Assembly (NCBI GenBank): GCA_902783615.1
Contig: CACZRQ010000129.1
Location: 1-56,594 of the forward strand
Direction of reading: 5' to 3'
Source: an uncultured Bacteroidales bacterium
GTDB lineage: Bacteria; Bacteroidota; Bacteroidia; Bacteroidales; Bacteroidaceae
Length of the DNA: 56,594 nucleotides
This document shows, one piece after another, positions 26,237-35,406 of this stretch (its first letter is position 1; each line of letters begins with the position of its first letter). Under the pieces are notes generated by a model. It was not told where the DNA came from, did no database searches, and was given only the letters and a program-made list of their open reading frames with translations. A program made the translations under genes and the position numbers.

Positions 26237-27675
26237 ATAGACGTTCAATTTGGAAACAGGTGGATTGGATATCTATTGCACTGTACTTGACGATGATTGT
26301 TATCGGGTGGTTTACAGTGTGTGGCGCCAGCTATAGTTACGAGAATGCCGATTTCTTCGATTTCTCTACCCGAGCAGGCAAGCAACTGGTATGGATTTGC
26401 TGCTCTTTAGGTATTGCCTTTATCTTGATGATGCTGGATGACGATCTCTATGAAATCTTCTCCTATCTGATATATGCAGTAATGATAGTTTTGCTGATAG
26501 TCACCTTAGCCATTGCCACAGAGACAAAAGGCTCCCGTTCCTGGCTTGACATTGGACCTTTCAGGCTACAACCAGCAGAGTTTGCTAAGTTTGCCACTGC
26601 GCTAGCCTTGGCGAAATTCATGAGTGCCTACGGCTTCACCATACGCAATTGGAAGAATGCTCTCATTATTGCAGCGTTGATATTGGTGCCAATGCTAATC
26701 ATCATTTTGCAGCAAGAAACAGGTTCCGCTTTAGTTTATGCATCATTTCTGCTAGTACTCTATCGCATGGGTATGCCTGGATCTGTGTTGTTTTCAGGCT
26801 TGGCTGCCACCATTTATTTTATTGTGGGTATCCGTTTTAACGGAGACATCATTGAGGGAACAACCTCAGACCTTGGCATTTTCTCCGTGATGCTGATGAT
26901 TCAGTTCTTTGTTTGTGCCATGCTTGTCGTTTATCGTGAGAAATGGAAACTTGCCTTCAATCTGTTGGGAGGTTCTTTGGCTATCATCCTTGTGGCCTAT
27001 CTTGTTTCTAAGCATGTGATTGTATTCGACATCATTTATGTGGAGTGGGGCGTATTAACGATTACGTTGGTCTATCTTTTCTACCTGTATGTGAGAGAAA
27101 GAAAATACACCTATCTACTGATAGCTTTGTTTGCCGTATCATCGGCTTCATTTCTTTATGCCAGCAGTTATCTCTTCAATCATTTCAAACCTTACCAGCA
27201 GGCTCGCATTCAGGTTACGTTGGGTATTAAAGAAGATCTTTCGGGAGTGGGATATAATGTGAATCAGTCGAAGATTGCCATTGGCTCGGGAGGCCTTTCT
27301 GGTAAAGGATTCTTAAATGGCACCCAAACTAAGTTGAAGTATGTGCCTGAACAGGATACCGACTTTATCTTCTGTACGATTGGCGAGGAACAAGGTTTCA
27401 TTGGGGCTACAGGGGTACTCGTTCTATTCTTGGCGTTGATACTGCGATTGATTGTAGTTGCCGAAAGGCAGTCATCTACTTTTGGTTTGATATATGGTTA
27501 CTCGGTGGTGAGCATCTTGCTGATGCACCTCTTTGTGAATATAGGTATGGTGTTGGGCATCACCCCTGTGATTGGTATCCCTTTGCCATTCTTCAGCTAT
27601 GGAGGCTCCTCCCTGTGGGGGTTCACTATTTTGCTATTTATCTTTTTGCGTATTGATGCCAGCAGGAAGAGCTGA
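26233..27675 (+). CDS. rodA: SEDS peptidoglycan glycosyltransferase RodA
   Basis: A polytopic 480-residue SEDS-family membrane protein that polymerises lipid II with PBP2. Family motifs include GSRSWLDIGPFRLQPAEFAK, the loop with SGGLSGKGFLNGTQTKLKYV and PEQDTDFIF, and GIPLPFFSYGGSS near the C-terminus. It is about 100 residues longer than E. coli RodA; the extra length lies in additional hydrophobic segments in the middle, as in other Bacteroidota. The gene runs 42 bp into the 3' end of the convergent gldH gene. Confidence 0.96.
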   Translation: MNRRSIWKQVDWISIALYLTMIVIGWFTVCGASYSYENADFFDFSTRAGKQLVWICCSLGIAFILMMLDDDLYEIFSYLIYAVMIVLLIVTLAIATETKGSRSWLDIGPFRLQPAEFAKFATALALAKFMSAYGFTIRNWKNALIIAALILVPMLIIILQQETGSALVYASFLLVLYRMGMPGSVLFSGLAATIYFIVGIRFNGDIIEGTTSDLGIFSVMLMIQFFVCAMLVVYREKWKLAFNLLGGSLAIILVAYLVSKHVIVFDIIYVEWGVLTITLVYLFYLYVRERKYTYLLIALFAVSSASFLYASSYLFNHFKPYQQARIQVTLGIKEDLSGVGYNVNQSKIAIGSGGLSGKGFLNGTQTKLKYVPEQDTDFIFCTIGEEQGFIGATGVLVLFLALILRLIVVAERQSSTFGLIYGYSVVSILLMHLFVNIGMVLGITPVIGIPLPFFSYGGSSLWGFTILLFIFLRIDASRKS

Positions 27676-28131
27676 AATCTTTATTCCCACATCATGCACT
27701 CCTAACAGGATACTGTCGCTCATGGCATGAAATACGTTTACATGCCAAGTGCCTGCTGAGGTTGGAGGTAGAATGGTTTGGGCAATATTCAATTGATAGA
27801 TCCCTCCTTGTCCGCTGCCTACCCAGTACCCCTTTGGAGCAGTTAGTTGAATGTTGTATTGGGTGGTTCTAGTCAACTGGGAGTCTGGTGAAAAGTACTG
27901 CATGCATATAGCCAAGTCACTATATGGATATTCCGAGGTGTGGCGTAGCTGCAAGGTCAACTCATGCCTCTGCAGAGAATCTGACAAGGGTATGTCAAAT
28001 CTTGCCGTATCGCCTTGCCACCATTTCCCTTGGTTGATATGACGAAACTGATGATAACGTGTCTGGCTGTTGCATGAAGCCAACAGCCAGACTACCATCA
28101 TTCCGTATGCTATCCCTAAACGAATGTTCAT
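27634..28131 (-). CDS. gldH: Gliding-motility-type lipoprotein GldH
   Basis: A 165-residue lipoprotein (lipobox LLASC). The GldH pattern includes RYHQFRHINQGKW, FDIPLSDSLQRHELTLQLRH, YPYSDLAICMQY and GKWYVGSG-like YWVGSGQGGIYQL. GldH was found through gliding motility in Flavobacterium but is conserved in non-gliding Bacteroidota, where its role is unclear. It starts 3 nt after the ricT stop, a conserved gene pair in the phylum. Its last 14 codons overlap the 3' end of rodA on the other strand. Confidence 0.88.
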   Translation of the reverse strand: MNIRLGIAYGMMVVWLLASCNSQTRYHQFRHINQGKWWQGDTARFDIPLSDSLQRHELTLQLRHTSEYPYSDLAICMQYFSPDSQLTRTTQYNIQLTAPKGYWVGSGQGGIYQLNIAQTILPPTSAGTWHVNVFHAMSDSILLGVHDVGIKISALPAGINTQKDK

Positions 28132-28134
28132 GGT

Positions 28135-29457
28135 CTATTCGTTTTCAGTTTTTTTCTCTTTATCCTCTTTGTTCTTCCTTTCTGGTTGTCCCTGCTTGGT
28201 CTGTTGACCTTGCTTAGGTTGTTGCCCCTGTTTGGGTTGATGATTCTGCTTGGTTTGCTCCTGCTTACCTTGAGTGTTTTGTTTCGGCTGTTCCTGTTTA
28301 GCCTGAGGCTGACTTTCTGTTGTTCCTGCCTGAGTCTTCACACTGCCTTGGGGCTTGTTACCTGCTTTTTTCTTCTTCTTTTTCTTCTTTTTAGCACTGT
28401 CGAAGCGTGTGAGGCTCTCCTGTTCTACCAAGTCGATTGTCTTGGTGGATCCAGGCTTGTTTCCATCTTCCAACAAACTGTCGGGCTTTACGCCTCGTTT
28501 GTTCATGCCAATAATCTCGAAAGCTCGTTTCCCACTGATGGTCACTGCATTGGTCAGATTTTGCTTATCGGTAGAGTAGGTGATTTGATTTGTCAAGATA
28601 TCAGCCTTGAAGTAGAACCATTCGCCGTCCATAGTCAGCAGGGTAATTTCTTTTGAAGGCAAACGTTTCTGACTTTCCACATAGCAGTCAATTTCATAGT
28701 TCAGACAGCATTTCAGCTTGGCACATTGTCCAGCCAGTTTCTGAGGATTCAATGAAATATCCTGTATGCGAGCAGCACCTGTAGAGACACTTACGAATGA
28801 AGTCATCCAGGTAGCACAACAAAGTTCCCTGCCACAGGGACCGATGCCTCCAATACGTCCTGCTTCCTGGCGGGCACCAATTTGCTTCATCTCGATGCGC
28901 ACATGAAAAACTTCTGCCAATACCTTGATCAGTTGACGGAAATCCACTCGCTCATCGGCAATGTAATAGAAGATGGCCTTATTGCCATCGCCTTGATACT
29001 CAACATCACCTATCTTCATTTGCAAGTGCAGGTCGAGGGCTATTTGCCGAGCCTCAATCATTGTTCTATGTTCGCGAGCTTTCGCCTCGTAGTACTTGTC
29101 TATATCCGTTTGGCGAGCTTTGCGATACACTCGCTTGATTTCGGCTTCCGAGCGGATGTTTGTTTTCTTCATCTGCAGGGGCACCAGTCGTCCTGTCAGC
29201 GTCACCACACCGATATCGTGACCAGGTGATGCCTCAACAGCCACGATGTCGCCTTTCTGCAACTGCAAGCCGTTGGAATTACGGTAATAGCCCTTACGAG
29301 TATTCTTGAATTGTACCTCTACATATTGGCTTTCCAGATCATTGCCAGGAATGTCGGCCAACCAATCGTAGGTGTTCAATTGGTGGTCTTGTCGGCCAAT
29401 ACCTTTGATGCACAACCCCTTACATATTCTATTTGTATTATATATCAATTCTTCCAT
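28135..29457 (-). CDS. ricT: PSP1-domain protein, RicT/YaaT family
   Basis: The 440-residue protein has the PSP1 core (about 45-260) with the cysteine pattern of RicT: Cys208, Cys213, Cys214, Cys245, Cys250 and Cys251 in GPCGRELCC and QCAKLKCC. In Bacillus the RicT complex binds Fe-S clusters and works with RNase Y; in Bacteroidota the role is not established. After about residue 345 the sequence becomes low-complexity: a run of nine lysines and then repeats of K-Q-G/E-Q. The tail is encoded by tandem copies of a roughly 18-21 bp unit. It lies between holB (1-nt gap) and gldH (3-nt gap). Confidence 0.85.
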   Translation of the reverse strand: MEELIYNTNRICKGLCIKGIGRQDHQLNTYDWLADIPGNDLESQYVEVQFKNTRKGYYRNSNGLQLQKGDIVAVEASPGHDIGVVTLTGRLVPLQMKKTNIRSEAEIKRVYRKARQTDIDKYYEAKAREHRTMIEARQIALDLHLQMKIGDVEYQGDGNKAIFYYIADERVDFRQLIKVLAEVFHVRIEMKQIGARQEAGRIGGIGPCGRELCCATWMTSFVSVSTGAARIQDISLNPQKLAGQCAKLKCCLNYEIDCYVESQKRLPSKEITLLTMDGEWFYFKADILTNQITYSTDKQNLTNAVTISGKRAFEIIGMNKRGVKPDSLLEDGNKPGSTKTIDLVEQESLTRFDSAKKKKKKKKKAGNKPQGSVKTQAGTTESQPQAKQEQPKQNTQGKQEQTKQNHQPKQGQQPKQGQQTKQGQPERKNKEDKEKKTENE

Positions 29458-29458
29458 G

Positions 29459-30568
29459 TCAATGGTTCTTTATTAAAACGGTCAATTGTAAAATCAAATC
29501 AAAAAACACCATTTTCGCATTCACATTCTGCTCGATATGCACTTGTGCTTCCTGTAGTTCGTACATGATGCCCATGGCATTATTCTCGCTAACAAAGGGA
29601 GCGAACTTGACGGTGAACTGCAACTCTGGAGCATTCATGTAATTCAGCTCTGGTCTATGCAGATTGCTCGTAAAGCTCTCTCTTATCATGCGTTGGGCAT
29701 ATTGCAGAAAGTCTTTCTGTTTCTCCCTTCCCATAGCAGCCATTTCCTCGCTCCAAGCTTTCATCTCTTTCACCTTCCTACTCCAGGCCAATCTCATCAA
29801 CGAGATGAATAGATTAAACATCTCTTCATTTTCATTGTCAGCCGATAAATCCTCAAGAGCCTTGATATAGTTGCCATTGGCCATGTGTGCAATCACCCGA
29901 CTTTCTTGAATACCAATGCTCATGCGTTGCAGAAGAGCACGACTGATGTCTTCTTCAGTCAAACGGGGCATTTCAATGCGTTGTGTTCTACTCAATATGG
30001 TGTCCAACATCTTCTGAGGTTCCTCGCTTACCAACAGAAAAAGTGTTTGTGCAGGAGGCTCTTCCAATAGTTTCAACAATTTGTTGGCACCAGCTTCTTG
30101 CATCTTTTCGGGTAGCCACATGATGACAATGCGCCATCCTCCTTGCACTGATTTCAGGCTCAGTTTACGCTGGATAATGTCACTCTCGCGAGAATAAATC
30201 ACCGGTTGAGAGTTTTCCACATCCATCTGTTTGAGCCAGTTGTTGTAACTGAAGTATGGGTTTCTGAGCACCATCTCTCGCCAGGCTGTTATCCAGTCGT
30301 CACATGTTTCTTTTTTGCGGGCTTTGTTGGCAACAATGGGAAAGATGAAATGCACATCAGGGTGGATTAGTTGATCCCACTGCAGATTGGCAATCTCTCT
30401 CATTTCACCACTACAGCAAAGATATTTGGCTAAAGCCAGTGCTATCGGCATCTTGCCACAGCCTTCTGGTCCTGTTAGCAACAGGGCATGAGGCAACCGG
30501 CCTGCGTCTGCTTCATGAACAAGACGCTGTTTCACCTCCTCTTGTCCTATAATATCTTCAAACCCCAT
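29459..30568 (-). CDS. holB: DNA polymerase III delta-prime subunit (clamp loader)
   Basis: The 369-residue AAA+ protein has FEDIIGQEEVKQRL at the start, a P-loop GPEGCGKMP, LLKLLEEPPAQTLFLLV (the conserved EEPP sensor region) and SRTQRIEMP. It is part of the replicative clamp loader. An upstream in-frame TTG at 30577 lies within repeat sequence, so ATG 30568 is preferred. The Walker A threonine/serine after GK is Met here. Delta-prime often lacks ATPase activity, so this is plausible. It is followed closely by ricT. Confidence 0.92.
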   Translation of the reverse strand: MGFEDIIGQEEVKQRLVHEADAGRLPHALLLTGPEGCGKMPIALALAKYLCCSGEMREIANLQWDQLIHPDVHFIFPIVANKARKKETCDDWITAWREMVLRNPYFSYNNWLKQMDVENSQPVIYSRESDIIQRKLSLKSVQGGWRIVIMWLPEKMQEAGANKLLKLLEEPPAQTLFLLVSEEPQKMLDTILSRTQRIEMPRLTEEDISRALLQRMSIGIQESRVIAHMANGNYIKALEDLSADNENEEMFNLFISLMRLAWSRKVKEMKAWSEEMAAMGREKQKDFLQYAQRMIRESFTSNLHRPELNYMNAPELQFTVKFAPFVSENNAMGIMYELQEAQVHIEQNVNAKMVFFDLILQLTVLIKNH

Positions 30569-30599
30569 AATCGTCAATCGTCAATTGTCAATCTTCAAT
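30569..30599. repeat. Heptamer repeat run between metF and holB
   Basis: On the minus strand ATTGAAG, ATTGACA, ATTGACG and ATTGACG run directly up to the holB ATG. The first unit contains the metF TGA stop. The run thus forms the entire metF-holB junction. Confidence 0.85.
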
Positions 30600-31548
30600 A
30601 AATTCCTCTTGCAATCTCCCTCACGCTATCTGCTGCTCCCAAAGCGTAGAAATGCAAACTGGGTACACCAGCTTTCATCAGTTCCCGGCATTGCTTGATA
30701 CCCCAGGCAATACCTAAACGTTTCACTTCCTCGTCTGTTTGACAACGCAAAGCTTCATTGGTCAGTTCCGTGGGCAAATCCACTTTGAAAGTTTTGGGAA
30801 TCACTGTCAGTTGACTCTTTCTGCTCAAAGGTTTGATGCCTGGGATGATAGGAATGGTTACTCCTGCTTCCTTGGCTCTTTCCACAAAACTGAAATACTT
30901 TTGATTATCATAAAACAGCTGTGTTACTGCATACTGTGCCCCTGCATCCTGTTTCTGCTTCAACCAATAAATGTCGCGCTCCATGTTTGGCGATTCTTCA
31001 TGTTTCTCAGGATAGCAAGCCACACCGAAGCTAAAAGGTGTTTTGGTTACCAACATCTGGCTACCATCCACAAAGATGCCACGATTGAAGTCCGTTATCT
31101 GATGGGCTAAGTCCAAAGCATGTGCATTGCCACCCTTCTCGGGGGTAAATGTCTTCTCGTCTGGGGCTTTGTCGCCTCTTAGAACCAGCAAATCATAGAT
31201 GCCCAGAAATTGAAGGTCGAGCAACTCGTACTCAGTATCTTCACGGGTAAACCCACTGCACAACACATGTGGCACCACTGTGATGTTGTATTTGTTCTTA
31301 ATGGCAGCAGCCACAGCTACTGAGCCTGGGCGACGGCGCAAACGCTGGCGGGTATAAACCCCACCGCCCATATCTTTGAATACATACTCACTGCGATGGT
31401 CAGTTATGTTGATGTAAGCTGGGTCAAACTCCCTCAGCGCATCAATTGCATCGTATAGCTTGTCAATATTATTACCTTTTAGCGGAGGCAACAACTCAAA
31501 AGAGAATGCTGTTCCCTTTCGTCCTTTTATAATATCCAATACACTCAT
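30595..31548 (-). CDS. metF: 5,10-Methylenetetrahydrofolate reductase
   Basis: This enzyme reduces methylene-THF to methyl-THF for methionine synthesis, using FAD. The 317-residue TIM-barrel sequence has FSFELLPPLKG, YINITDHRSEY, VPHVLCSGFTREDTE, LVLRGDKAPDE and AQYAVTQLFYDNQKYF, all typical of the family. A well-formed AAAAGGAAG precedes the ATG. The gene lies 38 nt after the phosphatase gene and just before holB, probably in the same long operon. Confidence 0.96.
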   Translation of the reverse strand: MSVLDIIKGRKGTAFSFELLPPLKGNNIDKLYDAIDALREFDPAYINITDHRSEYVFKDMGGGVYTRQRLRRRPGSVAVAAAIKNKYNITVVPHVLCSGFTREDTEYELLDLQFLGIYDLLVLRGDKAPDEKTFTPEKGGNAHALDLAHQITDFNRGIFVDGSQMLVTKTPFSFGVACYPEKHEESPNMERDIYWLKQKQDAGAQYAVTQLFYDNQKYFSFVERAKEAGVTIPIIPGIKPLSRKSQLTVIPKTFKVDLPTELTNEALRCQTDEEVKRLGIAWGIKQCRELMKAGVPSLHFYALGAADSVREIARGIY

Positions 31549-31586
31549 CTTCCTTTTGTCCTATCACCCTTACGGGGATTAAAAGT

Positions 31587-33515
31587 TCAACGGTTAATCA
31601 TCTTCAGTTTCAGACACAGCATCGTCAAGTCATCCGACGGCTCAGCCTCTCCAACGAAATTTGCCACAGCCTCTTGAATGCCCAAGATTGTACCCTTTGC
31701 CGTAGTTGAACGATGCTGCATATAATTCAGCAGGCGATCGTCACCAAACTGCTCATGCTGCAGATTCTCTGCTTCATTCAAGCCATCGGTATAAAACAGC
31801 ATCATGCTGTCCTCAATATCTTCCACGGTCTCACCTGTGAATTCCAGCCCGCCAAACAATCCCAATGGGGCATTGGCTTCCATTGGCAAGAACTCACCTT
31901 TATATACAGGAGGATTGTGTCCACAGTTGCAAAAGTCCAATCGGCCTGTCTTCAAATCCAAAGTGCCGATGAACATAGTCACGAACATACCCTGCTCATT
32001 GTTTTCCGAGAGGGTGTCATTGATCTGTCGTGCCACCTCTGCAGGAGGTAATTCCTGTTGAGCCACCACTCGGAACAAGTTTCGTGTCACTGCCATGAAC
32101 AAGCTGGCTGGCACACCCTTGCCACTCACGTCACCTATGCAGAAATACATCTTGTTGTGCTGGATGAAGAAGTCGTACAGATCACCTCCCACCTCCTTGG
32201 CTGGAGTCATTTCTGCAAACAGGTCAATGTCATCGCGTTCAGGGAATGCTGGGAACATTCTGGGCACCATACCCATCTGAATCTCTCGCGCAATGCGTAG
32301 TTCACCTTCGATGCGTTCCTTATTGGCGGTGGTTACTGTCAGTTCGTCGATATATTTCACCAGCGATGCCTGCATGTTGCTGAACGAGTGACTCAACTGA
32401 CCGATCTCATCCTGACGGTCGGTTGGCGGCAGGGTTTCGTCGAACTTACCACTGGCTATCGTTTCTGCCTGTTTAGCCAAATGGCTCAGCGGTTCCAACT
32501 CTTTCTCAAAGATACGACTGAACAGGAACAACATCAGCAACAGACCCACAATCAAGATGCCGGTCACAATATGTTGTAAGCGGTTATAGCTTCCAAAGAT
32601 GTCGCTTTGCGGGCATACAATGGCTGTGCTCCATCCTGTATCTCCCAAAGGTTTATAGAACACATAGCTATCTTTACCGTCCATTTTGAGTTCCATCATG
32701 CCTTCCTCGCCCCTCAACATTGCCTTGCCAAGTGCGGTCAACTCGGGATTAGGCTTTTCCAACGTCTCAGTGAAAATTGTATGGGTAGAAAGCTTTGTGC
32801 TGTCAGGATGAACGAAGAATGTTCCGCCCCTGCCCAGCATGATGCTATATGAGTTTGGATAAGGCTTTACAGCTGAAATAGTCTTGGATAGCCAGCTCAG
32901 TGTAATATCCACCGACATCACTCCTACAAACTTACCCGTTAGCTCATACAGAGGCTTGCAATATGAGGTGATGATTTCCGATGCCACAACATCATTATCT
33001 GGGTTGCTGTCACTGTAAGGCTCTGTCCAGCAGGGCGCTTGCCTTAGCTTAGCCTGCTGATACCAGTCGAAATAGAAATACTGATAATGACTACTTCCTT
33101 CTTGGGTTGTCTGAATCGTATCGTTTTCATTCAATGAAAAAGCCGAGAAATATTGTCCTTTGTTTCTGAAGTAATACGGTTCAAAAGAGATTGAACATCC
33201 ATTTAAGTTTGGGTTGTTAACCAGAATGCGTCTTGAATAGACAAACATCGAGTCAGGAGCATCCAAGTGACGTGCCACCAACCAGTCTGTATTATCGGTA
33301 GCAATCTTTACCTCATCCAGAATCGAGTTCACACGTATGGCTGTCGAGTTCAGCAGTTCAGTGGCATGGCCTATCGCCTCTTTTCTCACCGCATTACGAC
33401 TCTCCGTAAACATATAACCCACGGCAATGATGAAGATCAATGTTGCAAGCAGCACTATCCACAGGCTCAACCTGCGTGCCAGAGACTCCCTTATATAATT
33501 GATTATTTTTTTCAT
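31587..33515 (-). CDS. Membrane sensor with HAMP and SpoIIE-type PP2C phosphatase domain
   Basis: A 642-residue signalling protein. In order: transmembrane helix (about 17-35), a large extracytoplasmic region of the Cache type (about 36-305, with GCSISFEPYYF and GVMSVDITLSWL), a second transmembrane helix (about 310-330), a HAMP linker, and a cytoplasmic SpoIIE/RsbU-type phosphatase (about 410-640) with EVGGDLYDFF and GDVSGKGVPASLFM holding the metal-binding Asp residues. It should dephosphorylate a partner-switching type protein in response to an outside signal. Its ATG overlaps the stop of the solute-binding protein gene, which suggests that protein supplies the signal. Confidence 0.9.
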   Translation of the reverse strand: MKKIINYIRESLARRLSLWIVLLATLIFIIAVGYMFTESRNAVRKEAIGHATELLNSTAIRVNSILDEVKIATDNTDWLVARHLDAPDSMFVYSRRILVNNPNLNGCSISFEPYYFRNKGQYFSAFSLNENDTIQTTQEGSSHYQYFYFDWYQQAKLRQAPCWTEPYSDSNPDNDVVASEIITSYCKPLYELTGKFVGVMSVDITLSWLSKTISAVKPYPNSYSIMLGRGGTFFVHPDSTKLSTHTIFTETLEKPNPELTALGKAMLRGEEGMMELKMDGKDSYVFYKPLGDTGWSTAIVCPQSDIFGSYNRLQHIVTGILIVGLLLMLFLFSRIFEKELEPLSHLAKQAETIASGKFDETLPPTDRQDEIGQLSHSFSNMQASLVKYIDELTVTTANKERIEGELRIAREIQMGMVPRMFPAFPERDDIDLFAEMTPAKEVGGDLYDFFIQHNKMYFCIGDVSGKGVPASLFMAVTRNLFRVVAQQELPPAEVARQINDTLSENNEQGMFVTMFIGTLDLKTGRLDFCNCGHNPPVYKGEFLPMEANAPLGLFGGLEFTGETVEDIEDSMMLFYTDGLNEAENLQHEQFGDDRLLNYMQHRSTTAKGTILGIQEAVANFVGEAEPSDDLTMLCLKLKMINR

Positions 33516-34546
33516 GGTATTAACTCCTCATAAGATATTTCATTAGCCAGCAACCCATATTCATACATCAGCTGGTTTGCCTGTTCAACCATTTCTTTTT
33601 TCAACTTAAACTCCTGCTTACCTGTCTGCTGGTCGTATTGCAGGCGTATGATTTCCTTCAGCATCAGTCGTTGCATCGTACGGTTTGTTGGCACGTTTTC
33701 CTTTTCAACATACTTCATCACTATGTCTATGGCTTCCTCCTGATGCTGGGCAGCCCACATCCACCCCCGTTTGCTGGCTGCTGCAAAAGCTGATGCCAAT
33801 ATAGGGTGCTTCAAGTAGTAGTCGCGGGTCACATATACTCCGTCTTCCTGAATGTTATATTCGCCTTCGCTGAAGCGGAGGATATTTTCCTCTGTTATCT
33901 CCACCCCGGCTTGCATAAGTTGGTATAACTCATTATATGTCATCACCACGATGGCATCCAAGTCGCCCGACAGGAAAAGGTTAACATTACTTGCAATGCG
34001 CACCCATTCGAATCCATAGTCCTCTTTGATGTTCATGCAGATGGGCAGCTGGTCGAATCCGGCAGCCCAAATGCCCACACGCTCACCTCGTTGTGTTCGT
34101 AGGTCCACTCCTTCACGACTTACGATAGCCAAGGCGTTGTTCATTGAAGTTTGCAGGATGTTTACCAATGGGATGTTGTTGTCTATAATCTCCATAGCCT
34201 GTAACAATTGCAAGGTCGTTCCCTGGCTTTCGTTATTCTTAATGCGATCCATGGCCGAGTGGGTCACCGAGGGGTGTTCTATTGTCACATTTAATCCCGC
34301 ATCGCGATAGAATCCCAATTCCTGAGCCACATAATATCCCGCGAACTGTGCCTGGGGTGTCCATTGGGGTGTGAACACAAATGCAGATGTATCTGATGAC
34401 TTGACAATTCTTTCAATATCATCACTTGTCACCCCATCAACGCTATCAAATTTACCACCTGAATCGGTGTTTCCGCTATGCTTGCAAGCTGTTATCCCTG
34501 CAACTGCCAGCAGGATAAATGTCCATAATAACATCTTTCGCTTCAT
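33512..34546 (-). CDS. NMT1/ThiY-type solute-binding lipoprotein without a transporter
   Basis: A 344-residue lipoprotein (Cys21 in AGITAC) of the NMT1/SsuA/ThiY periplasmic-binding class: QWTPQAQFAGYYVAQELGFY with DAGLNVTIEHPS, then VSREGVDLRTQRGERVGIW and a DAIVVMTYNELYQL lobe. These proteins normally bring a small ligand (pyrimidine, sulfonate, nitrate) to an ABC permease. No permease or ATPase gene is near. Instead the gene overlaps the start of the SpoIIE phosphatase sensor by four bases, so a role as ligand-binding partner of that sensor is likely. Similarity to ThiY and the divergent TPP-riboswitch operon make a thiamine-pyrimidine-like ligand possible. Confidence 0.82.
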   Translation of the reverse strand: MKRKMLLWTFILLAVAGITACKHSGNTDSGGKFDSVDGVTSDDIERIVKSSDTSAFVFTPQWTPQAQFAGYYVAQELGFYRDAGLNVTIEHPSVTHSAMDRIKNNESQGTTLQLLQAMEIIDNNIPLVNILQTSMNNALAIVSREGVDLRTQRGERVGIWAAGFDQLPICMNIKEDYGFEWVRIASNVNLFLSGDLDAIVVMTYNELYQLMQAGVEITEENILRFSEGEYNIQEDGVYVTRDYYLKHPILASAFAAASKRGWMWAAQHQEEAIDIVMKYVEKENVPTNRTMQRLMLKEIIRLQYDQQTGKQEFKLKKEMVEQANQLMYEYGLLANEISYEELIP

Positions 34547-34569
34547 ATTGTGTATAATTTGTGATTATT

Positions 34570-35382
34570 TTAATTGCCATTATGCACAGTGAGCTGTGGG
34601 AATGGGAAGCTGATACCTTCTTGGTTGAAAGTAGCATAAATCCTGCGATTCATGTCGAAATTCACATCCCAGTAGTCTGCAGTCTTCACCCAACAGCGAA
34701 TCACTACATTCACACTGCTGTCAGCCAACTCTTTCAGTGCCACGAAGGGAGCTGGATCCTGCAAAATGCGGGCATCCTCGCTGATCAGCCTCTTGATCAC
34801 CGTCTCCACCTTGTCGAAATCTTCGTTGTATTCCACACCAATAGTCCATTCCACACGACGGATGGAATTCACGCTATAGTTCACCACACTGCCACTGCTC
34901 AATCCTCCATTGGGGATATACACCTCTTTATTATCGGGGGTAGTGATGATGGTGTGGAAAATCTGAATGGCCTTCACCGTGCCGCTCTGACCTTGTGCTT
35001 CGATGAAGTCACCCACCTTAAAAGGTTTCAGCAGCAGGATGATCAGACCGCCAGCCAGATTGTTCAGGTTGCCGCTCATCGCCATGCCGATGGCTACACC
35101 TGCTGATGCCAGCAATGCAGCAAACGAAGTGGTTTCCACCCCCAGCCGTGCAGCCACAGCCACCAGTAACAAGATGGTCAGGGTGATGTTCACCAAGCTA
35201 ATCAGGAACGACTCCACGCTGGCTTCCACTTTCCGTTTCTCCAAAATGTTGCGCGTCAGCTTCATCACAAACTTAATCACGAAGCGACCCACAATATAGA
35301 TAATGATAGCACCCAGGATATTCCATCCTGCGTTCACACACCATGTTATGACACTCGTCAATGCAGTTTCAATTTGGTTCAT
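34570..35382 (-). CDS. mscS: Small-conductance mechanosensitive channel (MscS family)
   Basis: The 270-residue protein has three N-terminal transmembrane helices. The pore helix is rich in Gly and Ala (AALLASAGVAIGMAMSGNLN), followed by the beta domain motif KPFKVGDFIEA, EVYIPNGGLSSGSVVNYS and the C-terminal alpha/beta domain. Start ATG 35382 is chosen: the frame is open for 19 more codons, but they run through the promoter. It opens the long minus-strand operon; the solute-binding protein gene begins 23 nt after its stop. Confidence 0.94.
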   Translation of the reverse strand: MNQIETALTSVITWCVNAGWNILGAIIIYIVGRFVIKFVMKLTRNILEKRKVEASVESFLISLVNITLTILLLVAVAARLGVETTSFAALLASAGVAIGMAMSGNLNNLAGGLIILLLKPFKVGDFIEAQGQSGTVKAIQIFHTIITTPDNKEVYIPNGGLSSGSVVNYSVNSIRRVEWTIGVEYNEDFDKVETVIKRLISEDARILQDPAPFVALKELADSSVNVVIRCWVKTADYWDVNFDMNRRIYATFNQEGISFPFPQLTVHNGN

Positions 35383-35406
35383 TTGTTTTTTTTCTATTAT
35401 TTTTGC

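Noticed and set aside
28350..28400. Run of lysine codons in ricT considered as a sequencing frameshift
   Set aside because: The frame continues in a consistent K/Q-rich repeat and ends 3 nt before gldH, as expected for this gene pair.
30100..30550. Met in place of Thr/Ser in the holB P-loop as a sign of a broken gene
   Set aside because: Clamp-loader delta-prime subunits often lack ATPase function, and the rest of the protein is intact.
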